From positions 124,001 to 188,000 of the forward strand of contig NZ_CACSJA010000005.1 of the NCBI RefSeq assembly GCF_902706035.1: a stretch of DNA of 64,000 nt, in the 5' to 3' direction. How positions within the stretch are numbered: the first letter of the stretch is position 1; the number at the start of each line of letters is the position of its first letter. The notes beneath the pieces were generated by a model. The model saw only the letters and a program-made list of their open reading frames with translations. It was not told the origin of the DNA and searched no databases. The DNA comes from Pantoea sp. 18069. Lineage in GTDB: Bacteria > Pseudomonadota > Gammaproteobacteria > Burkholderiales > Burkholderiaceae_C. Positions 1-11,661 of the stretch are shown in pieces. A program made the position numbers and the translations under genes.

Positions 1-2043
<2,043 letters not shown>

Positions 2044-2367
2044 GCTTGCAGCGTAATACGCGCCGGGCCTGTCGCAGGCAGCCGCCAATGCAATGGCGGC
2101 TCCCACGCGGGCCCGGCGACTCCCGCCTGGGGCACGGACCGGAATGGCGCCATCGCTTTCTGCAAGTGCGTGGCGGTCGCTCCCTGGCATGGTCCAAAGC
2201 CGCGAGGCAAGATCGGCAAGTCATATAGCTGACACAAGCGCAGTGCTCAGTACCCCGCTTTTGTCAAGAGTGCAAGCAAAAGCGTGCTATTTTTTTGTGC
2301 GGCATTCACGGCCTGAAAAGCGCTGATCTCCGACGCTTCTGCCCTCGGTCCTCTCCCACAGATTTTT
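2044..2367. other. Intergenic region with a hairpin, no convincing gene
   Basis: This 324-base gap separates the carboxylase from the chemoreceptor. It holds a perfect inverted repeat, GCCGCCA (2081-2087) and TGGCGGC (2094-2100) around a 6-base loop, 38 bases after the stop codon. It has no T-run, so it is only a possible transcription end or RNA-stabilising hairpin. The last 100 bases are richer in A+T and probably hold the promoter of the chemoreceptor gene. Open frames here are short, lack recognisable features and were not called. Confidence 0.5.
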
Positions 2368-4083
2368 ATGCACTTCAACAACCTTTCGGTCGCCAGCAAG
2401 CTCTGGACGATCATTCTCGGTCTCATGCTTTCCCTGCTGGCCCTTGGCACAGGCCTTTATGTAATGACGGTGCAACTCCATGCACAAGCGGCGCAGGACG
2501 TGCAGGACAAGGAGGACCGCATTTCCATGGCGCTGCGCTGGAAAGGCATGACGGAGCTGGCCGTGGAGCGCGTGGTGGTCGGATCCATCACCACCGATGA
2601 GTTGCTCAGTCAGCGGCTGCAGCCGCAACTCAAGACCGCCGTCGAGGCGGTTTCAGCGGTACAGAAGCAAATCGTCGACGCAGCCGACTCGCCAGCCGAC
2701 AAGGCCCAGCTCGAGCGCGTGGCGGCCGAGCGCGTCATCGTGCTGCAGCTCGTCGCCCAGGCCCAGAAGACACGCAGTGACGGTGATGTGGAAGGCGCCC
2801 AGCGCGTGGTCAATGAGCAATTGCTGCCTGCCGTGGCCAAATACATCGCTGCACAGGAAGCCTTCGTCGAACTGCAACAACGCCAGCGCGACCAGATCAA
2901 GGCCGAAGCACTGCAGCGCAATACCGTGGCGCGATGGATCGCTGAAGCCTTCGCCGCCGTAGTGCTGCTCATAGGCGTGGGCCTGGCCGCGCTGACCGTA
3001 CGCTCCATCACCCGGCCGCTGGAGCAGGCCGTGCGCCTGACCGACGCCATTACCGGTGGCGACCTTACAGTGGAAGCGCGCGATGAACGCAAGGACGAGC
3101 TGGGCCATCTGCTGAGGTCGCTGTCGGCGATGGCCGCGCGCCTGCGCGGCGTGGTCAGCGAAGTGCGCTCGGGCGTGGAATCCGTTTCGTCCGCGTCCAC
3201 GCAGATCGCCACCGGCAACCAGGATCTGTCGGCCCGCACGGAGCAGACGGCGGCCAACCTCGAGGAAACGGCGTCCAGCATGGAACAGCTGACGGCTACG
3301 GTGACCCAGTCCGCCGACACCGCGCGGCAAGCCAACCAATTGGCGTCCACAGCGGCGCAGGCCGCCGAGCGCGGCGGCGAAGTGGTGGTCCAGGTAGTGC
3401 ACAGCATGCAGCAGATCACGGAGAGTTCGCGCAAGATCAACGACATCATCGGCGTGATCGACTCCATCGCCTTCCAGACCAACATCCTGGCGCTCAATGC
3501 GGCGGTGGAAGCGGCCCGCGCGGGGGAACAGGGCAGGGGCTTCGCCGTGGTGGCTTCGGAGGTGCGCAGCCTTGCGCAGCGCAGCGCCGAGGCCGCCAAG
3601 GAGATCAAGCAACTCATCAGCGCATCGGTGCAGAACGTCGACGCCGGCTCGGCGCAGGTGGCGCATGCGGGCCGGAGCATGGAAGAGATCGTGAGCAGCG
3701 TGCGCCGCGTATCCGACCTGATCGGGGAAATCACGGCCTCGTCCACCGAGCAGCGCGACGGCATTGGCCAAGTGAATCAGGCGGTGTCCAATCTGGACCA
3801 GATGACGCAGCAGAACGCGGCCTTGGTGGAAGAGTCGAGCGCGGCAGCCACTGCCATGCGCGATCAGGCGCAGCGCCTGTCGCAGGTGGTAGCGGTGTTC
3901 AATGTGGGCGCAGCGGTGGCCAAGGCCCCGGCGCCTGCGCTGTATTCACCGGCGGCTCAGCCCGCAAGAGCGACGACGGCCGCGCCCAGGAAAGTGGCTG
4001 CTGCCCCGCGCCTGGCGCCCACGGCCAATGCTCCGGCGGCGCGTCCTGCGGGCAAGGCCGAGGGCGAGTGGGAGAGTTTTTAA
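2368..4083 (+). CDS. Methyl-accepting chemotaxis protein
   Basis: An inner-membrane chemoreceptor of 571 residues that would signal to CheA/CheW. It has a first membrane helix at about residues 12-33, a periplasmic four-helix-type sensor domain of about 155 residues, a second helix at about 190-213, a HAMP linker ([20 protein letters not shown]), and a long cytoplasmic coiled coil. The signalling tip is clear at about 360-395 ([19 protein letters not shown]). The tail is rich in Ala and Pro and ends in EWESF, which resembles the C-terminal pentapeptide that docks the methylation enzymes CheR and CheB in Tar/Tsr-type receptors. The ligand cannot be read from the sequence. It stands alone, with no che genes nearby. 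Confidence 0.95.
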   Translation: MHFNNLSVASKLWTIILGLMLSLLALGTGLYVMTVQLHAQAAQDVQDKEDRISMALRWKGMTELAVERVVVGSITTDELLSQRLQPQLKTAVEAVSAVQKQIVDAADSPADKAQLERVAAERVIVLQLVAQAQKTRSDGDVEGAQRVVNEQLLPAVAKYIAAQEAFVELQQRQRDQIKAEALQRNTVARWIAEAFAAVVLLIGVGLAALTVRSITRPLEQAVRLTDAITGGDLTVEARDERKDELGHLLRSLSAMAARLRGVVSEVRSGVESVSSASTQIATGNQDLSARTEQTAANLEETASSMEQLTATVTQSADTARQANQLASTAAQAAERGGEVVVQVVHSMQQITESSRKINDIIGVIDSIAFQTNILALNAAVEAARAGEQGRGFAVVASEVRSLAQRSAEAAKEIKQLISASVQNVDAGSAQVAHAGRSMEEIVSSVRRVSDLIGEITASSTEQRDGIGQVNQAVSNLDQMTQQNAALVEESSAAATAMRDQAQRLSQVVAVFNVGAAVAKAPAPALYSPAAQPARATTAAPRKVAAAPRLAPTANAPAARPAGKAEGEWESF

Positions 4084-4203
4084 CAGCGTATCTGGACGCC
4101 CCGGTGTGCCAAGGAGGTGCCTTTCATCACTCCTGTGCAGGGCCCATGCATTGCGAGCGCCGGCGCTGCGGATGGCAGGCCCTGCGGCGGCAATAATCTC
4201 CCC

Positions 4204-5097
4204 ATGAAAATCGACACCCTCACGGTCCAGCTGGCCCTGGCCGTCGCCGAGGAAGGCAGCATCTCGCGCGCGGCCGACAAGCTGCAGCTGGCCGTGGCCG
4301 CGGCGTCCAAGCGCCTCACGGATCTGGAGCGCCAGCTGGGCACGCCGCTGTTCAAGCGCGTGCCGCATGGGGTCAAGGTCACCGAGTCGGGCACCAAGCT
4401 GCTAGCCCATATCCACCAGATCGACAGCCTGATCACGCGCCTGGCCGACGACGCCCAGGCAATGCGCGACGGCCAGGACGGGCGCATCATCATCGGTGCG
4501 CCCAAGGCGGCAATCATCGAATTCCTCGCCAGCGACCTCGCGCTGGTGCGCGCCCGGTACCCGCAGATCACGCTGCACATCATTGAGGAAAACAGCAAGA
4601 TCATCCAGCAGCTGCTGCGCGACAAGGTGATAGACATCGGCATCTTCGAGAAGAAAAGTGGTTTCATCGACGTGGAGAAGTTCGATTACCGCGCCGACGA
4701 GCTGGTCGCGGTCTACAGCCGCGCGCATTTCTCTTTTGCGGACACCCCGCTCGAAGCCGATCCGCTGCTTGACTGCCCGCTGGTCAGCCTGGGCCAGGGC
4801 TCGGCCATTCTGGGCAGCCTGCAGCGCCTGCACCAGAGCCGGGGCCGGGCCATGGGCCGGCATCTCACGGTGGGCGGCTTCGACACCATGCTCGCGCTGG
4901 TGCGCCACGGCCTGGGCGTGGGGCTGATGCCGCCGGCCGTGCTCGCCAGCATGCACCCCGAGCCCGCCATCGGCCATGTGGCGCTGGCCGGTGACTGGCA
5001 CCAGCGCTCCTATGTGCTGGCCAGCGTGCAAGGCCGGGCGCAGGAGCACACGCTGCGCAACGTAGTGTCCGAACTGCTGCGCGACCGCGGCAGCTGA
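4204..5097 (+). CDS. LysR-family transcriptional regulator
   Basis: A 297-residue LysR-type regulator. The N-terminal winged helix-turn-helix is typical (AEEGSISRAADKLQLAVAAASKRLTDLE, residues about 15-42, then GTPLFKR), and the rest matches a periplasmic-binding-protein-like effector domain. The start at 4204 was chosen because it puts the HTH at the family's usual distance from the N-terminus; an upstream in-frame ATG at 4117 would add 29 atypical residues. It lies upstream of, and in the same direction as, a Bug receptor, CoA-transferase and hydratase, so it probably controls that cassette in response to the transported acid or its CoA ester. Confidence 0.9.
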   Translation: MKIDTLTVQLALAVAEEGSISRAADKLQLAVAAASKRLTDLERQLGTPLFKRVPHGVKVTESGTKLLAHIHQIDSLITRLADDAQAMRDGQDGRIIIGAPKAAIIEFLASDLALVRARYPQITLHIIEENSKIIQQLLRDKVIDIGIFEKKSGFIDVEKFDYRADELVAVYSRAHFSFADTPLEADPLLDCPLVSLGQGSAILGSLQRLHQSRGRAMGRHLTVGGFDTMLALVRHGLGVGLMPPAVLASMHPEPAIGHVALAGDWHQRSYVLASVQGRAQEHTLRNVVSELLRDRGS

Positions 5098-5232
5098 GCG
5101 CAGCTTCCTCGCATTTTGTTGATTTAGCGCCGCTGGGTTTCGCAAAACACGAAGCCAGGCATGCTTGATGCATTCTTGCCGCCTAGGCCTGCGTCAGCGA
5201 GCATTGCTTCAAACAAAACACAGGAGACAAGC

Positions 5233-6207
5233 ATGAAGCGTCGCGAATTCATGGCCGGCAGCGCAGCTGCACTGGCCGCGCCCTGGGCCCTGGCCTCCGC
5301 CGACCTGCCCAAGGGCCCGGTGAAAATCCTCGTGGGCTGGGCCCCGGGCGGCGGCACCGATGTGTTTGCGCGCATCGTCGGCCAGAAGCTCACGGAAATG
5401 TGGGGCCGTTCGGTGATCGTCGAGAACAAGCCCGGCGCAACCGGCGCGCTCGCGGCCGACTACTTCGCCAAGACCCGCTTCACCGACGGCCTGACGCTGC
5501 TCATGGCCCACGTCAACACCCATGCGATCTCGCCGCAGATCTTCAAGAGCATCACCTACGACCCGCTCAAGGACTTCGCGCCCATCGTGCTGATCGGCGC
5601 CACGCCGCACATTCTCGTGACCAGCCACAAGAACAGCTATGCGAGCGTCAAGGAAGTGGTCGAGCTGTGCCAGAGGAACCCGGGCAAGATCAGCTTCGGC
5701 TCGTCGGGCACGGGCTCGGTCCAGCACCTGGCCGCCGAAATGTTCAACATGGCCGCGGGCGTGCAGACCATCCATGTGCCCTACAAGGGCTCGGGCCCTA
5801 TGCAGACCGACCTGATAGGCGGCCAGATCGATTTCAGCTTCGACACCATGACCGCGGCCACGGCCCAGGTCAAGGCAAAGAAGATGAATGCGATTGCCCA
5901 GACCCGCGTGAGCCGCGCCAAGGGCTTTCCCGAGGTCACGACCATGGACGAGCAGGGCTTCAAGGGCTTTGATGCCTCGAGCTGGTACGGACTGGTCGGC
6001 CCCAGGGACATGTCCAGGGAGCTGGCCCAGCGCATCAATGCCGACGTCAACAAGGTGCTGGCCATGCCCGATGTGGTGGCACGTTTCGACGGCTTCGGCG
6101 TCGAGGACGGCGGCGGCTCGGTGGAGAAATTCGCGGCCTTCATGGTCACCGAGTACAAGAAATGGGGCGAAGTCGTGCGCCTTGCCAAAGTGACCGAGGA
6201 GAGCTGA
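5233..6207 (+). CDS. Bug-family tripartite tricarboxylate transporter substrate-binding protein
   Basis: A periplasmic solute receptor of the Bug/TctC family, 324 residues, expected to bind a small carboxylate. The start at 5233 has a good ribosome-binding site (CAGGAGACAAGC) and begins a signal peptide with a twin-arginine-like motif (MKRREFMAGSAAALA). The family hallmark follows the signal: VKILVGWAPGGGTDVFARIV, then the receptor core with YKGSGPMQTDLIGGQ. No TctA/TctB membrane components are encoded nearby, which is common for Bug receptors in Burkholderiales. It ends one base before the CoA-transferase start, so the two genes are surely cotranscribed. Confidence 0.93.
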   Translation: MKRREFMAGSAAALAAPWALASADLPKGPVKILVGWAPGGGTDVFARIVGQKLTEMWGRSVIVENKPGATGALAADYFAKTRFTDGLTLLMAHVNTHAISPQIFKSITYDPLKDFAPIVLIGATPHILVTSHKNSYASVKEVVELCQRNPGKISFGSSGTGSVQHLAAEMFNMAAGVQTIHVPYKGSGPMQTDLIGGQIDFSFDTMTAATAQVKAKKMNAIAQTRVSRAKGFPEVTTMDEQGFKGFDASSWYGLVGPRDMSRELAQRINADVNKVLAMPDVVARFDGFGVEDGGGSVEKFAAFMVTEYKKWGEVVRLAKVTEES

Positions 6208-6208
6208 T

Positions 6209-7378
6209 ATGAGCCAGACCACATCCCCCCTGCCGCTGCAAGGCATACGCGTGCTCGACGTGAGCCAGGTCATGGCCGGCCCGTTCGCCTGCATGCTGCT
6301 GGCTGATCTCGGCGCCGACGTGATCAAGGTCGAGCCGCCCACCGGCGACCAGACGCGCGGCGCAATGGGCTTCAAGATGAAGGGGCCCGACAGCATGGGC
6401 TTTCTCAATATGAACCGCAACAAGCGTTCGCTGACGCTGGACCTCAAGAGCGACGAAGGCCGCGAGTTCTTCTACAAGCTCGCCGAGACCGCCGACGTGA
6501 TCGTCGAGAACTACCGCCCCGGCGCCGTGCAGCGCATGAAGATCGACTACGAGACCATCCGCAAGATCAATCCCAGGATCGTCTACGTGAGCATTTCGGG
6601 CTTTGGCCAAAGCGGCCCCTGGGCCACGCGCCCGGGCTTCGACCTGATGGCCCAGGCCATGTCGGGCGTGATGAGCGTCACGGGCTACAAGGGCGAAAAG
6701 CCGGTCAAGGCCGGCGTGCCCGTGGCCGACATCGGCTGCGCGCTGTTCGCGACCTATGGCCTGCTCGCGGCCTACATCGGCGCGCAGAAGTCGGGCGTGG
6801 GCCAGCACATCGATGCCTCGCTGTTCGACTCGGCGATGGCGTTCTCGATCTGGGACATGTCCGACTACTGGGGCACGGGCGTTGCGCCTTCGCCGCTGGG
6901 CACCAGCAACAAGATGAGCGCACCTTACCAGGCCGTGAAGGCGCGTGACGGCTATTTCGTCATGGGCGCGACCAACCAGAAGCTCTGGGCCAAGCTGTGC
7001 GCGCTGCTCGAGCGGCCCGACCTGGTCGAGCACGCGGATTACGCCACGGTGGCGCTGCGTCTGAAGCACCGCGAAGCGCTGATCGAGGAACTTGAAAAGA
7101 GCTTTGCCCAGCGGGGCAGCGACGACTGGGTGGACACCATGCTCGAAGCCGGCATTCCCGCCGGCCCGCTGCTGACCTACCCTGAAGCGTTTGAAGGCGA
7201 GCACGGCACCCACCGCAAGATGTGCATGGAGATCGACCACCCGATCGAAGGCAAGGTCAAGAACATCGGTTTTCCCGTGAAGATGCTGGGCACGCCCCAG
7301 CAGGTGCGCCGCCATCCGCCGCTGCTGGGCGAGCACAACGAGGAAATCATGGCCGAAATCTACGCGTTATCGGCGTGA
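6209..7378 (+). CDS. CaiB/BaiF family (class III) CoA-transferase
   Basis: A 389-residue formyl-CoA-transferase-type enzyme that moves CoA between carboxylic acids. It begins with LQGIRVLDVSQVMAGPFACMLLADLGADVIKVEPP, cut here as the family N-terminal block (residues 10-44), and has the catalytic aspartate region GVPVADIGCAL, with Asp174 the likely covalent nucleophile. It starts one base after the Bug receptor stop. With the enoyl-CoA hydratase downstream it suggests activation of an imported acid to its CoA ester, then hydration. Substrate unknown. Confidence 0.93.
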   Translation: MSQTTSPLPLQGIRVLDVSQVMAGPFACMLLADLGADVIKVEPPTGDQTRGAMGFKMKGPDSMGFLNMNRNKRSLTLDLKSDEGREFFYKLAETADVIVENYRPGAVQRMKIDYETIRKINPRIVYVSISGFGQSGPWATRPGFDLMAQAMSGVMSVTGYKGEKPVKAGVPVADIGCALFATYGLLAAYIGAQKSGVGQHIDASLFDSAMAFSIWDMSDYWGTGVAPSPLGTSNKMSAPYQAVKARDGYFVMGATNQKLWAKLCALLERPDLVEHADYATVALRLKHREALIEELEKSFAQRGSDDWVDTMLEAGIPAGPLLTYPEAFEGEHGTHRKMCMEIDHPIEGKVKNIGFPVKMLGTPQQVRRHPPLLGEHNEEIMAEIYALSA

Positions 7379-7383
7379 CTGGC

Positions 7384-8136
7384 ATGAGCGAACTGGTCCA
7401 ACTCCACATTCAGCCTTCGGGCGCGGCACACATCACCATAGCCCGCCCCGAGCGCCACAACGCCATGACGCAGGCGATGTACGAGTCGTTGCTCGCGTGC
7501 ATCGCCGAGTGCGCGCGCACCCCGCGGGTGCGCGCCATCCTCTTTCGCGGCGCGGGCGGCAAGTCCTTCATTTCGGGCACGGACATCGCGCACTTCGCCG
7601 ATTTCACGCGGGGCGAGCAGGGCATTGCCTACGAAGCCTTTGTCGAGAAGGTCATCGACAGCGTCGAGCGCATCGCCGTGCCGACGATTGCCGTGATCGA
7701 CGGCTGGGCCGTGGGCGGCGGCCTGGCGCTGGCCACGGCCTGCGACTTTCGCGTCTGCAGCGAGGGCTCGCGCTTTGGCGCGCCGATTGCCAAGACGCTG
7801 TCCAACACCTTGTCGTCGCGCAATATCGCGCGGCTGCAGGCCGCTTTGGGCGTGCCGCGCGTCAAGAAAATGCTGCTGCTGGCCGAGTACATCGACGTCG
7901 CCGAAGCACTGTCCTGCGGCTTTGTCCATGAAGCCTGCGCGGCCGGGCAACTGACCGAACGCGCGAATGCGCTGGCCGAGCGCCTGATGGCGCTGTCGGG
8001 CGTGACGCAGCAGGCCGTCAAGGAAAGCCTGCGGCGCATCGTCATCGAGCAAAGCCTGGAAGACGACGACCTGGTGCACCAGGTCTACGCAAGCGAAGCG
8101 TTTCAGCAGGGCGTGAACCGGTTTCTCAAGCGCTGA
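7384..8136 (+). CDS. Enoyl-CoA hydratase/isomerase family protein
   Basis: A crotonase-fold enzyme of 250 residues. The start at 7384 follows the CoA-transferase stop by five bases; in-frame codons further upstream overlap that gene and encode no family sequence. The oxyanion-hole segments are visible: KSFISGTDIAHF (about residues 59-70) and the glycine-rich GWAVGGGLALATACDF. The glutamates typical of true enoyl-CoA hydratases are not obvious at the usual place, so isomerase, hydrolase or retro-aldol chemistry is possible. It is the last gene of the LysR - Bug - CoA-transferase cassette. Confidence 0.9.
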   Translation: MSELVQLHIQPSGAAHITIARPERHNAMTQAMYESLLACIAECARTPRVRAILFRGAGGKSFISGTDIAHFADFTRGEQGIAYEAFVEKVIDSVERIAVPTIAVIDGWAVGGGLALATACDFRVCSEGSRFGAPIAKTLSNTLSSRNIARLQAALGVPRVKKMLLLAEYIDVAEALSCGFVHEACAAGQLTERANALAERLMALSGVTQQAVKESLRRIVIEQSLEDDDLVHQVYASEAFQQGVNRFLKR

Positions 8137-8290
8137 CCGCTGGCACTGCCGGCCGAGCCGCCGTCTGCAGGCCAATTCGGCCTTGAATTCTTCTATGGCC
8201 ACGGCCGAGCACACGCCGCACACCGGGCTGCAAACGACCCGTGGACGCTCTCTCGATCAGGGTGGGGGAATGCCGCTATGCGCAGGGGCG

Positions 8291-9076
8291 TTACTCAAAC
8301 ACCTTGCTGGCAGCCAGCTTGTCACTTGCTTCTTGAAGCGCCTCTAAGTGGGTAGCGACAAAGCTTTCCATGCTCATGCGCTCAGCGCGCACGGAAAGAC
8401 TAATGGCTCCCATCGAATGTCTTGACGTGCTAGCGATAGGCACTGCAATGGACCTGACGCCGACTTCCACTTCCTCGTTGCATGCGGCCCAGCCTCGCTC
8501 CCTGCATAGGCGGATCTCTTCGTAAGCCGCCTGTGGAGTGCCCGCGGTCTTGGGCGCCCATGCCTCAAAAGTCACGTTCTGCAGGTAATGCATGACATGT
8601 TCCGCACTTTTCTGTGAAAGTAGGGCGCGCCCTAGAGAAGAGCAATACGCGGGGAGACGTGATCCTATGCCTAAACCCGTCGATAAAGTTCGCCGCCCAG
8701 TTGATCGGGCAATGATCAGAACGTCGTCATCGACCAATGTAGCCAACGAGGCTGACTGACGGGTGTGTTCGGCAAGGGTATCCAAAATGGGCTGTGCCAA
8801 CTGGGGCGTAGGGCGCGACACCAAATACGGCCTGGCCAGCAGCAGCGTCCGCGGCGCGACCCAAAAACGCTTGCCGTCGGTGTGCAAGAAGTCCAGTGAC
8901 TCCAGTGTCAGCAGCAGCCTGCGCGCGGTAGCCGGTGTGTAGCCGGTCAGCTGAGAGACTTCCGAAAGATTGAGTTTGGGGTGCTTGCGGTCAAAGCACA
9001 TCAACACTTTCAGCCCTTTTTCAAGGGACGCAACAAAGTCTCTGGAATGGTTTCGATGTTCATCCGTCATGGTCAA
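8291..9076 (-). CDS. IclR-family regulator (PcaR/PobR-like)
   Basis: A 261-residue regulator with an N-terminal winged helix (LNLSEVSQLTGYTPATARRL) and a C-terminal IclR effector domain (LGRALLS, EVEVGVRSIAVPI). The phrase FVASLEKGLKVLMCFDRKHPKLNLSE resembles the PcaR/PcaU/PobR branch, which controls aromatic-acid breakdown. A second ATG two codons in (9070) could be the true start. It is divergent from a Bug receptor and an aromatic hydroxylase, its likely targets, and a perfect inverted repeat sits four bases upstream of its start. Confidence 0.93.
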   Translation of the reverse strand: MTMTDEHRNHSRDFVASLEKGLKVLMCFDRKHPKLNLSEVSQLTGYTPATARRLLLTLESLDFLHTDGKRFWVAPRTLLLARPYLVSRPTPQLAQPILDTLAEHTRQSASLATLVDDDVLIIARSTGRRTLSTGLGIGSRLPAYCSSLGRALLSQKSAEHVMHYLQNVTFEAWAPKTAGTPQAAYEEIRLCRERGWAACNEEVEVGVRSIAVPIASTSRHSMGAISLSVRAERMSMESFVATHLEALQEASDKLAASKVFE

Positions 9077-9079
9077 TTA

Positions 9080-9094
9080 TTGCGCAATGCGCAA
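9080..9094. promoter_or_regulatory. Inverted repeat, likely IclR operator
   Basis: TTGCGC-AAT-GCGCAA, a perfect 6+3+6 inverted repeat in the 167-base divergent region between the IclR regulator and the Bug receptor. It begins four bases upstream of the regulator start codon, a place that fits autorepression. A related ATTGCG half lies at 9101-9106. The link to IclR is inferred from position. Confidence 0.55.
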
Positions 9095-9243
9095 CTTTTC
9101 ATTGCGTCAAAACATACCCAACTACAGAATAAAAAAGGATCAGCACACAGCGGGCAGGACAACCAAGACTGCGGCTGATTCGAACTGGACCTACGGGGGA
9201 CTTGCAGGGCCACTTTTGAAATACGAAGAAAGTAATTTACACA

Positions 9244-10233
9244 ATGATTCCGAGACGACTCCTTCTGCTTTATCCCGCGTTGCTGGCAGCACCGTTTTCT
9301 GCCCGCGCCAGCAACTATCCCAACATGCCAATCAACATCGTCACACCATTGGCTTCGGGTGACGCTGCAGATACTGCAGCACGTTTGATGTCGCATGAAA
9401 TGTCCAAATCACTGGGCGTGCCGATGACTGTGGTGAATCGCCCTGGTGCAGGGGGCTCCATTGGCACGCAATCGGTCATTCGCGCTCCCAAGGACGGCTA
9501 CAACATATTGTTTGCGCAAAACAGTCCCCTGACTATTCGCCGCTTGATTGATCCGGCCAATGCTTCCTACGACCCGACCAAGGATCTCATCCCCATTGGG
9601 CTTACTACGCGCAGCCCTTCCATCTTGGTGGTGCGCGGCGACGGCAAGTTCAAGAACATGCAGGAGCTGCTCGGCTTGGCCAGGCAAAACCCCAATACCC
9701 TGCGCATTGGCAATGCAGGACCAGGCTCCGTAGGCGACATCAGCGTGCAGTTGCTCAGCGAATTGACAGGAACCGAAATCACCTCCGTGAACTACAAGGG
9801 TGCAGCTCCCGCAGTGACCGACCTGATTGGTGGGCACATCGACGCCATCATCTTGGCCCTTGGAGCCGTCAGTTCCCACATTAAATCAGGCGTCCTGAAG
9901 GGATTGGCAATCTCTTCGAAATTCCCTGAATTCTCCGATGTTCCAACCTTGGGAGAGCTTGGATATAAAAGCGAGATTCAAGGGGTGTGGTTCGGCTTTT
10001 TCATGCCGGCAGGCACACCCACAGAGATTACGGCCTTGGTGGCCAAGGCACTGGAGAAATCCGTCAAGGAGCCTGCCATTGCCGCACGGCTACAGCCTAT
10101 GGGTATCGTTCAGGAATGGTCGGACGGCGCAGCACTGACCAAAGAAATCAATAAGGAATATCTGCAAGTCAAAGCCTTGCTAGAGAAAACAAAAGCAAGG
10201 CTTGATAAGCCGGGCTCACATCCATCGTTATAG
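9244..10233 (+). CDS. Bug-family tripartite tricarboxylate transporter substrate-binding protein
   Basis: A second Bug/TctC-type periplasmic receptor, 329 residues, with a signal peptide (MIPRRLLLLYPALLAAPFSA) and the family opening INIVTPLASGDAADTAARL, which departs from the usual PxxxGGxxD pattern by having SGDAAD. Later blocks are standard (VVNRPGAGGSIGTQ, VNYKGAAPAVTDLIGGHID). It lies 15 bases upstream of an FAD monooxygenase, so the ligand is plausibly the aromatic acid that enzyme attacks. Codon use is noticeably less GC-rich than in the genes before 8 kb and after 11.6 kb. Confidence 0.92.
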   Translation: MIPRRLLLLYPALLAAPFSARASNYPNMPINIVTPLASGDAADTAARLMSHEMSKSLGVPMTVVNRPGAGGSIGTQSVIRAPKDGYNILFAQNSPLTIRRLIDPANASYDPTKDLIPIGLTTRSPSILVVRGDGKFKNMQELLGLARQNPNTLRIGNAGPGSVGDISVQLLSELTGTEITSVNYKGAAPAVTDLIGGHIDAIILALGAVSSHIKSGVLKGLAISSKFPEFSDVPTLGELGYKSEIQGVWFGFFMPAGTPTEITALVAKALEKSVKEPAIAARLQPMGIVQEWSDGAALTKEINKEYLQVKALLEKTKARLDKPGSHPSL

Positions 10234-10248
10234 AGAGAGGGAAAAACA

Positions 10249-11442
10249 ATGACTAAAAAATTGCATGTAGCCATAGTGGGAGGCGGCATTGGTGGCCTGG
10301 CTGCAGCCCATGCGTTGATGCACCGTGGCATTAGCGTGGCTGTGTACGAGCAGGCGAAGGCGCTGGGGGAAGTGGGTGCTGGTGTTTTTATCTATCCCAA
10401 CAGCTTGCGCCAGATGGAGCGCACAGGCCTGGGGCCTACCCTGGCAGCCGTAGGCGCCAAGGTGGGCACCGGCTCTGAGTACTACCGCATGGACGGCAGC
10501 GTGGTGGGCAAGATTTTGACTACCGACTCACAGGGCTGGAACGGGATGTACGGCATGCACCGTGCCGACCTGCTCAAGGCCTTGGCCGACACAGTGCCTG
10601 CTGATGTGGTGCACACCGGCCACCGCTGCACAGGCTTTAGTCAAGACGACGATGGCGCTTACCTGACGTTTGAGAACGGAAACACAGCCAAGGCAGACGT
10701 GGTGATTGCTGCTGATGGCATTAACTCCGTGCTGCAAAAGCATGTTGTGCTTCCATCTGCGCCAGAGTACTCGGGCTACCGCGCCTACCGTGGCCTGATC
10801 AGCGCCGACTTGCTGCCCGGCTGGAAGAAGGATTCCCACCAGGTGTGGATGGGTGACGGCAAGCATTTCATGGTGTTCCCCGTGCGCGGCAGCCAGTTGC
10901 TGAACTACGTGGGCTTTGTGCCGACTGACCACCAGACCGTGGAGTCTTGGTCCGCCATCGGTGATCGCGATGAACTGGCGGCGTCTTTTGCAGGCTGGGA
11001 TCCACGTATCACGGAACTGCTAAGCAAGGTGGAAAGCTGTTTCTGGTGGGGTCTGTACGACCGTAAGCCAATCGACAAATGGGTCAACGGACGACTGACG
11101 CTGCTGGGCGATGCCGCACACCCCATGCTGCCGCACCTTGGCCAAGGTGCCAACCAGGCAATCGAAGATGGCACGGCGCTGGCAGTGCTGCTGGAGCATG
11201 TTGAGCAAAGCAGCGATATCAATGCCATCCTGAACCAATACGAGGCCTTGCGCCGCCCCCGCACTTCCATGGTCCAGGCAGAGGCGCGACAAAACGGTCG
11301 ACGTTACGACTCACAGTACAAGGACCTCGCGCAGCGAGACAAGGAAATCGCCAACTCTGCTGCGTTCCGCAAGTCGCTATACGACTACGACATCGAAAAA
11401 GAAGCACTGCAAGTGGTGCAAAGCAGCAAAGTCGCAGCCTGA
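10249..11442 (+). CDS. FAD-dependent aromatic monooxygenase (salicylate-hydroxylase-like)
   Basis: A 397-residue class A flavoprotein hydroxylase that would use NAD(P)H and O2 to hydroxylate an aromatic acid. The three family fingerprints are present: the dinucleotide motif VAIVGGGIGGLAAAHAL at the N-terminus, the DG motif VVIAADGINSVLQ near residue 150, and the GD motif LLGDAAHPMLPHLGQGANQA near residue 288. Salicylate, 3-hydroxybenzoate and 6-hydroxynicotinate hydroxylases share this architecture, so the substrate stays open. It is cotranscribed with the Bug receptor and probably controlled by the divergent IclR protein. Confidence 0.92.
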   Translation: MTKKLHVAIVGGGIGGLAAAHALMHRGISVAVYEQAKALGEVGAGVFIYPNSLRQMERTGLGPTLAAVGAKVGTGSEYYRMDGSVVGKILTTDSQGWNGMYGMHRADLLKALADTVPADVVHTGHRCTGFSQDDDGAYLTFENGNTAKADVVIAADGINSVLQKHVVLPSAPEYSGYRAYRGLISADLLPGWKKDSHQVWMGDGKHFMVFPVRGSQLLNYVGFVPTDHQTVESWSAIGDRDELAASFAGWDPRITELLSKVESCFWWGLYDRKPIDKWVNGRLTLLGDAAHPMLPHLGQGANQAIEDGTALAVLLEHVEQSSDINAILNQYEALRRPRTSMVQAEARQNGRRYDSQYKDLAQRDKEIANSAAFRKSLYDYDIEKEALQVVQSSKVAA

Positions 11443-11661
11443 TCTTGCCCCCGTCGTTGCGCCGGGCACGGTCCGGTCGCTACGTCAGCCCTGGTGGGCG
11501 TGGAGATTGTGCTGCCTTCGGAACGCCTTGGGCAGCGGCTGCACGCAGCGAGCAAGCGCGGGGGCTTTTTTATGCGCTCCCACCGGGCCGCAGGCCTGTA
11601 TTTCTCCGAAAATGACCGAGGTGCCCTTCGCGGGGCGATTCAAAACAATACAAGGAGCAAC

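Noticed and set aside
2610..3764. Long minus-strand frames within the chemoreceptor gene
   Set aside because: Composition is Ser/Arg/Ala-rich and motif-free; the plus-strand chemoreceptor explains the region.
11555..11575. G-run followed by TTTTTT after the FAD hydroxylase, possible terminator
   Set aside because: Only a four-pair stem (AAGC/GCTT) can be drawn, and it lies over 100 bases after the stop codon.
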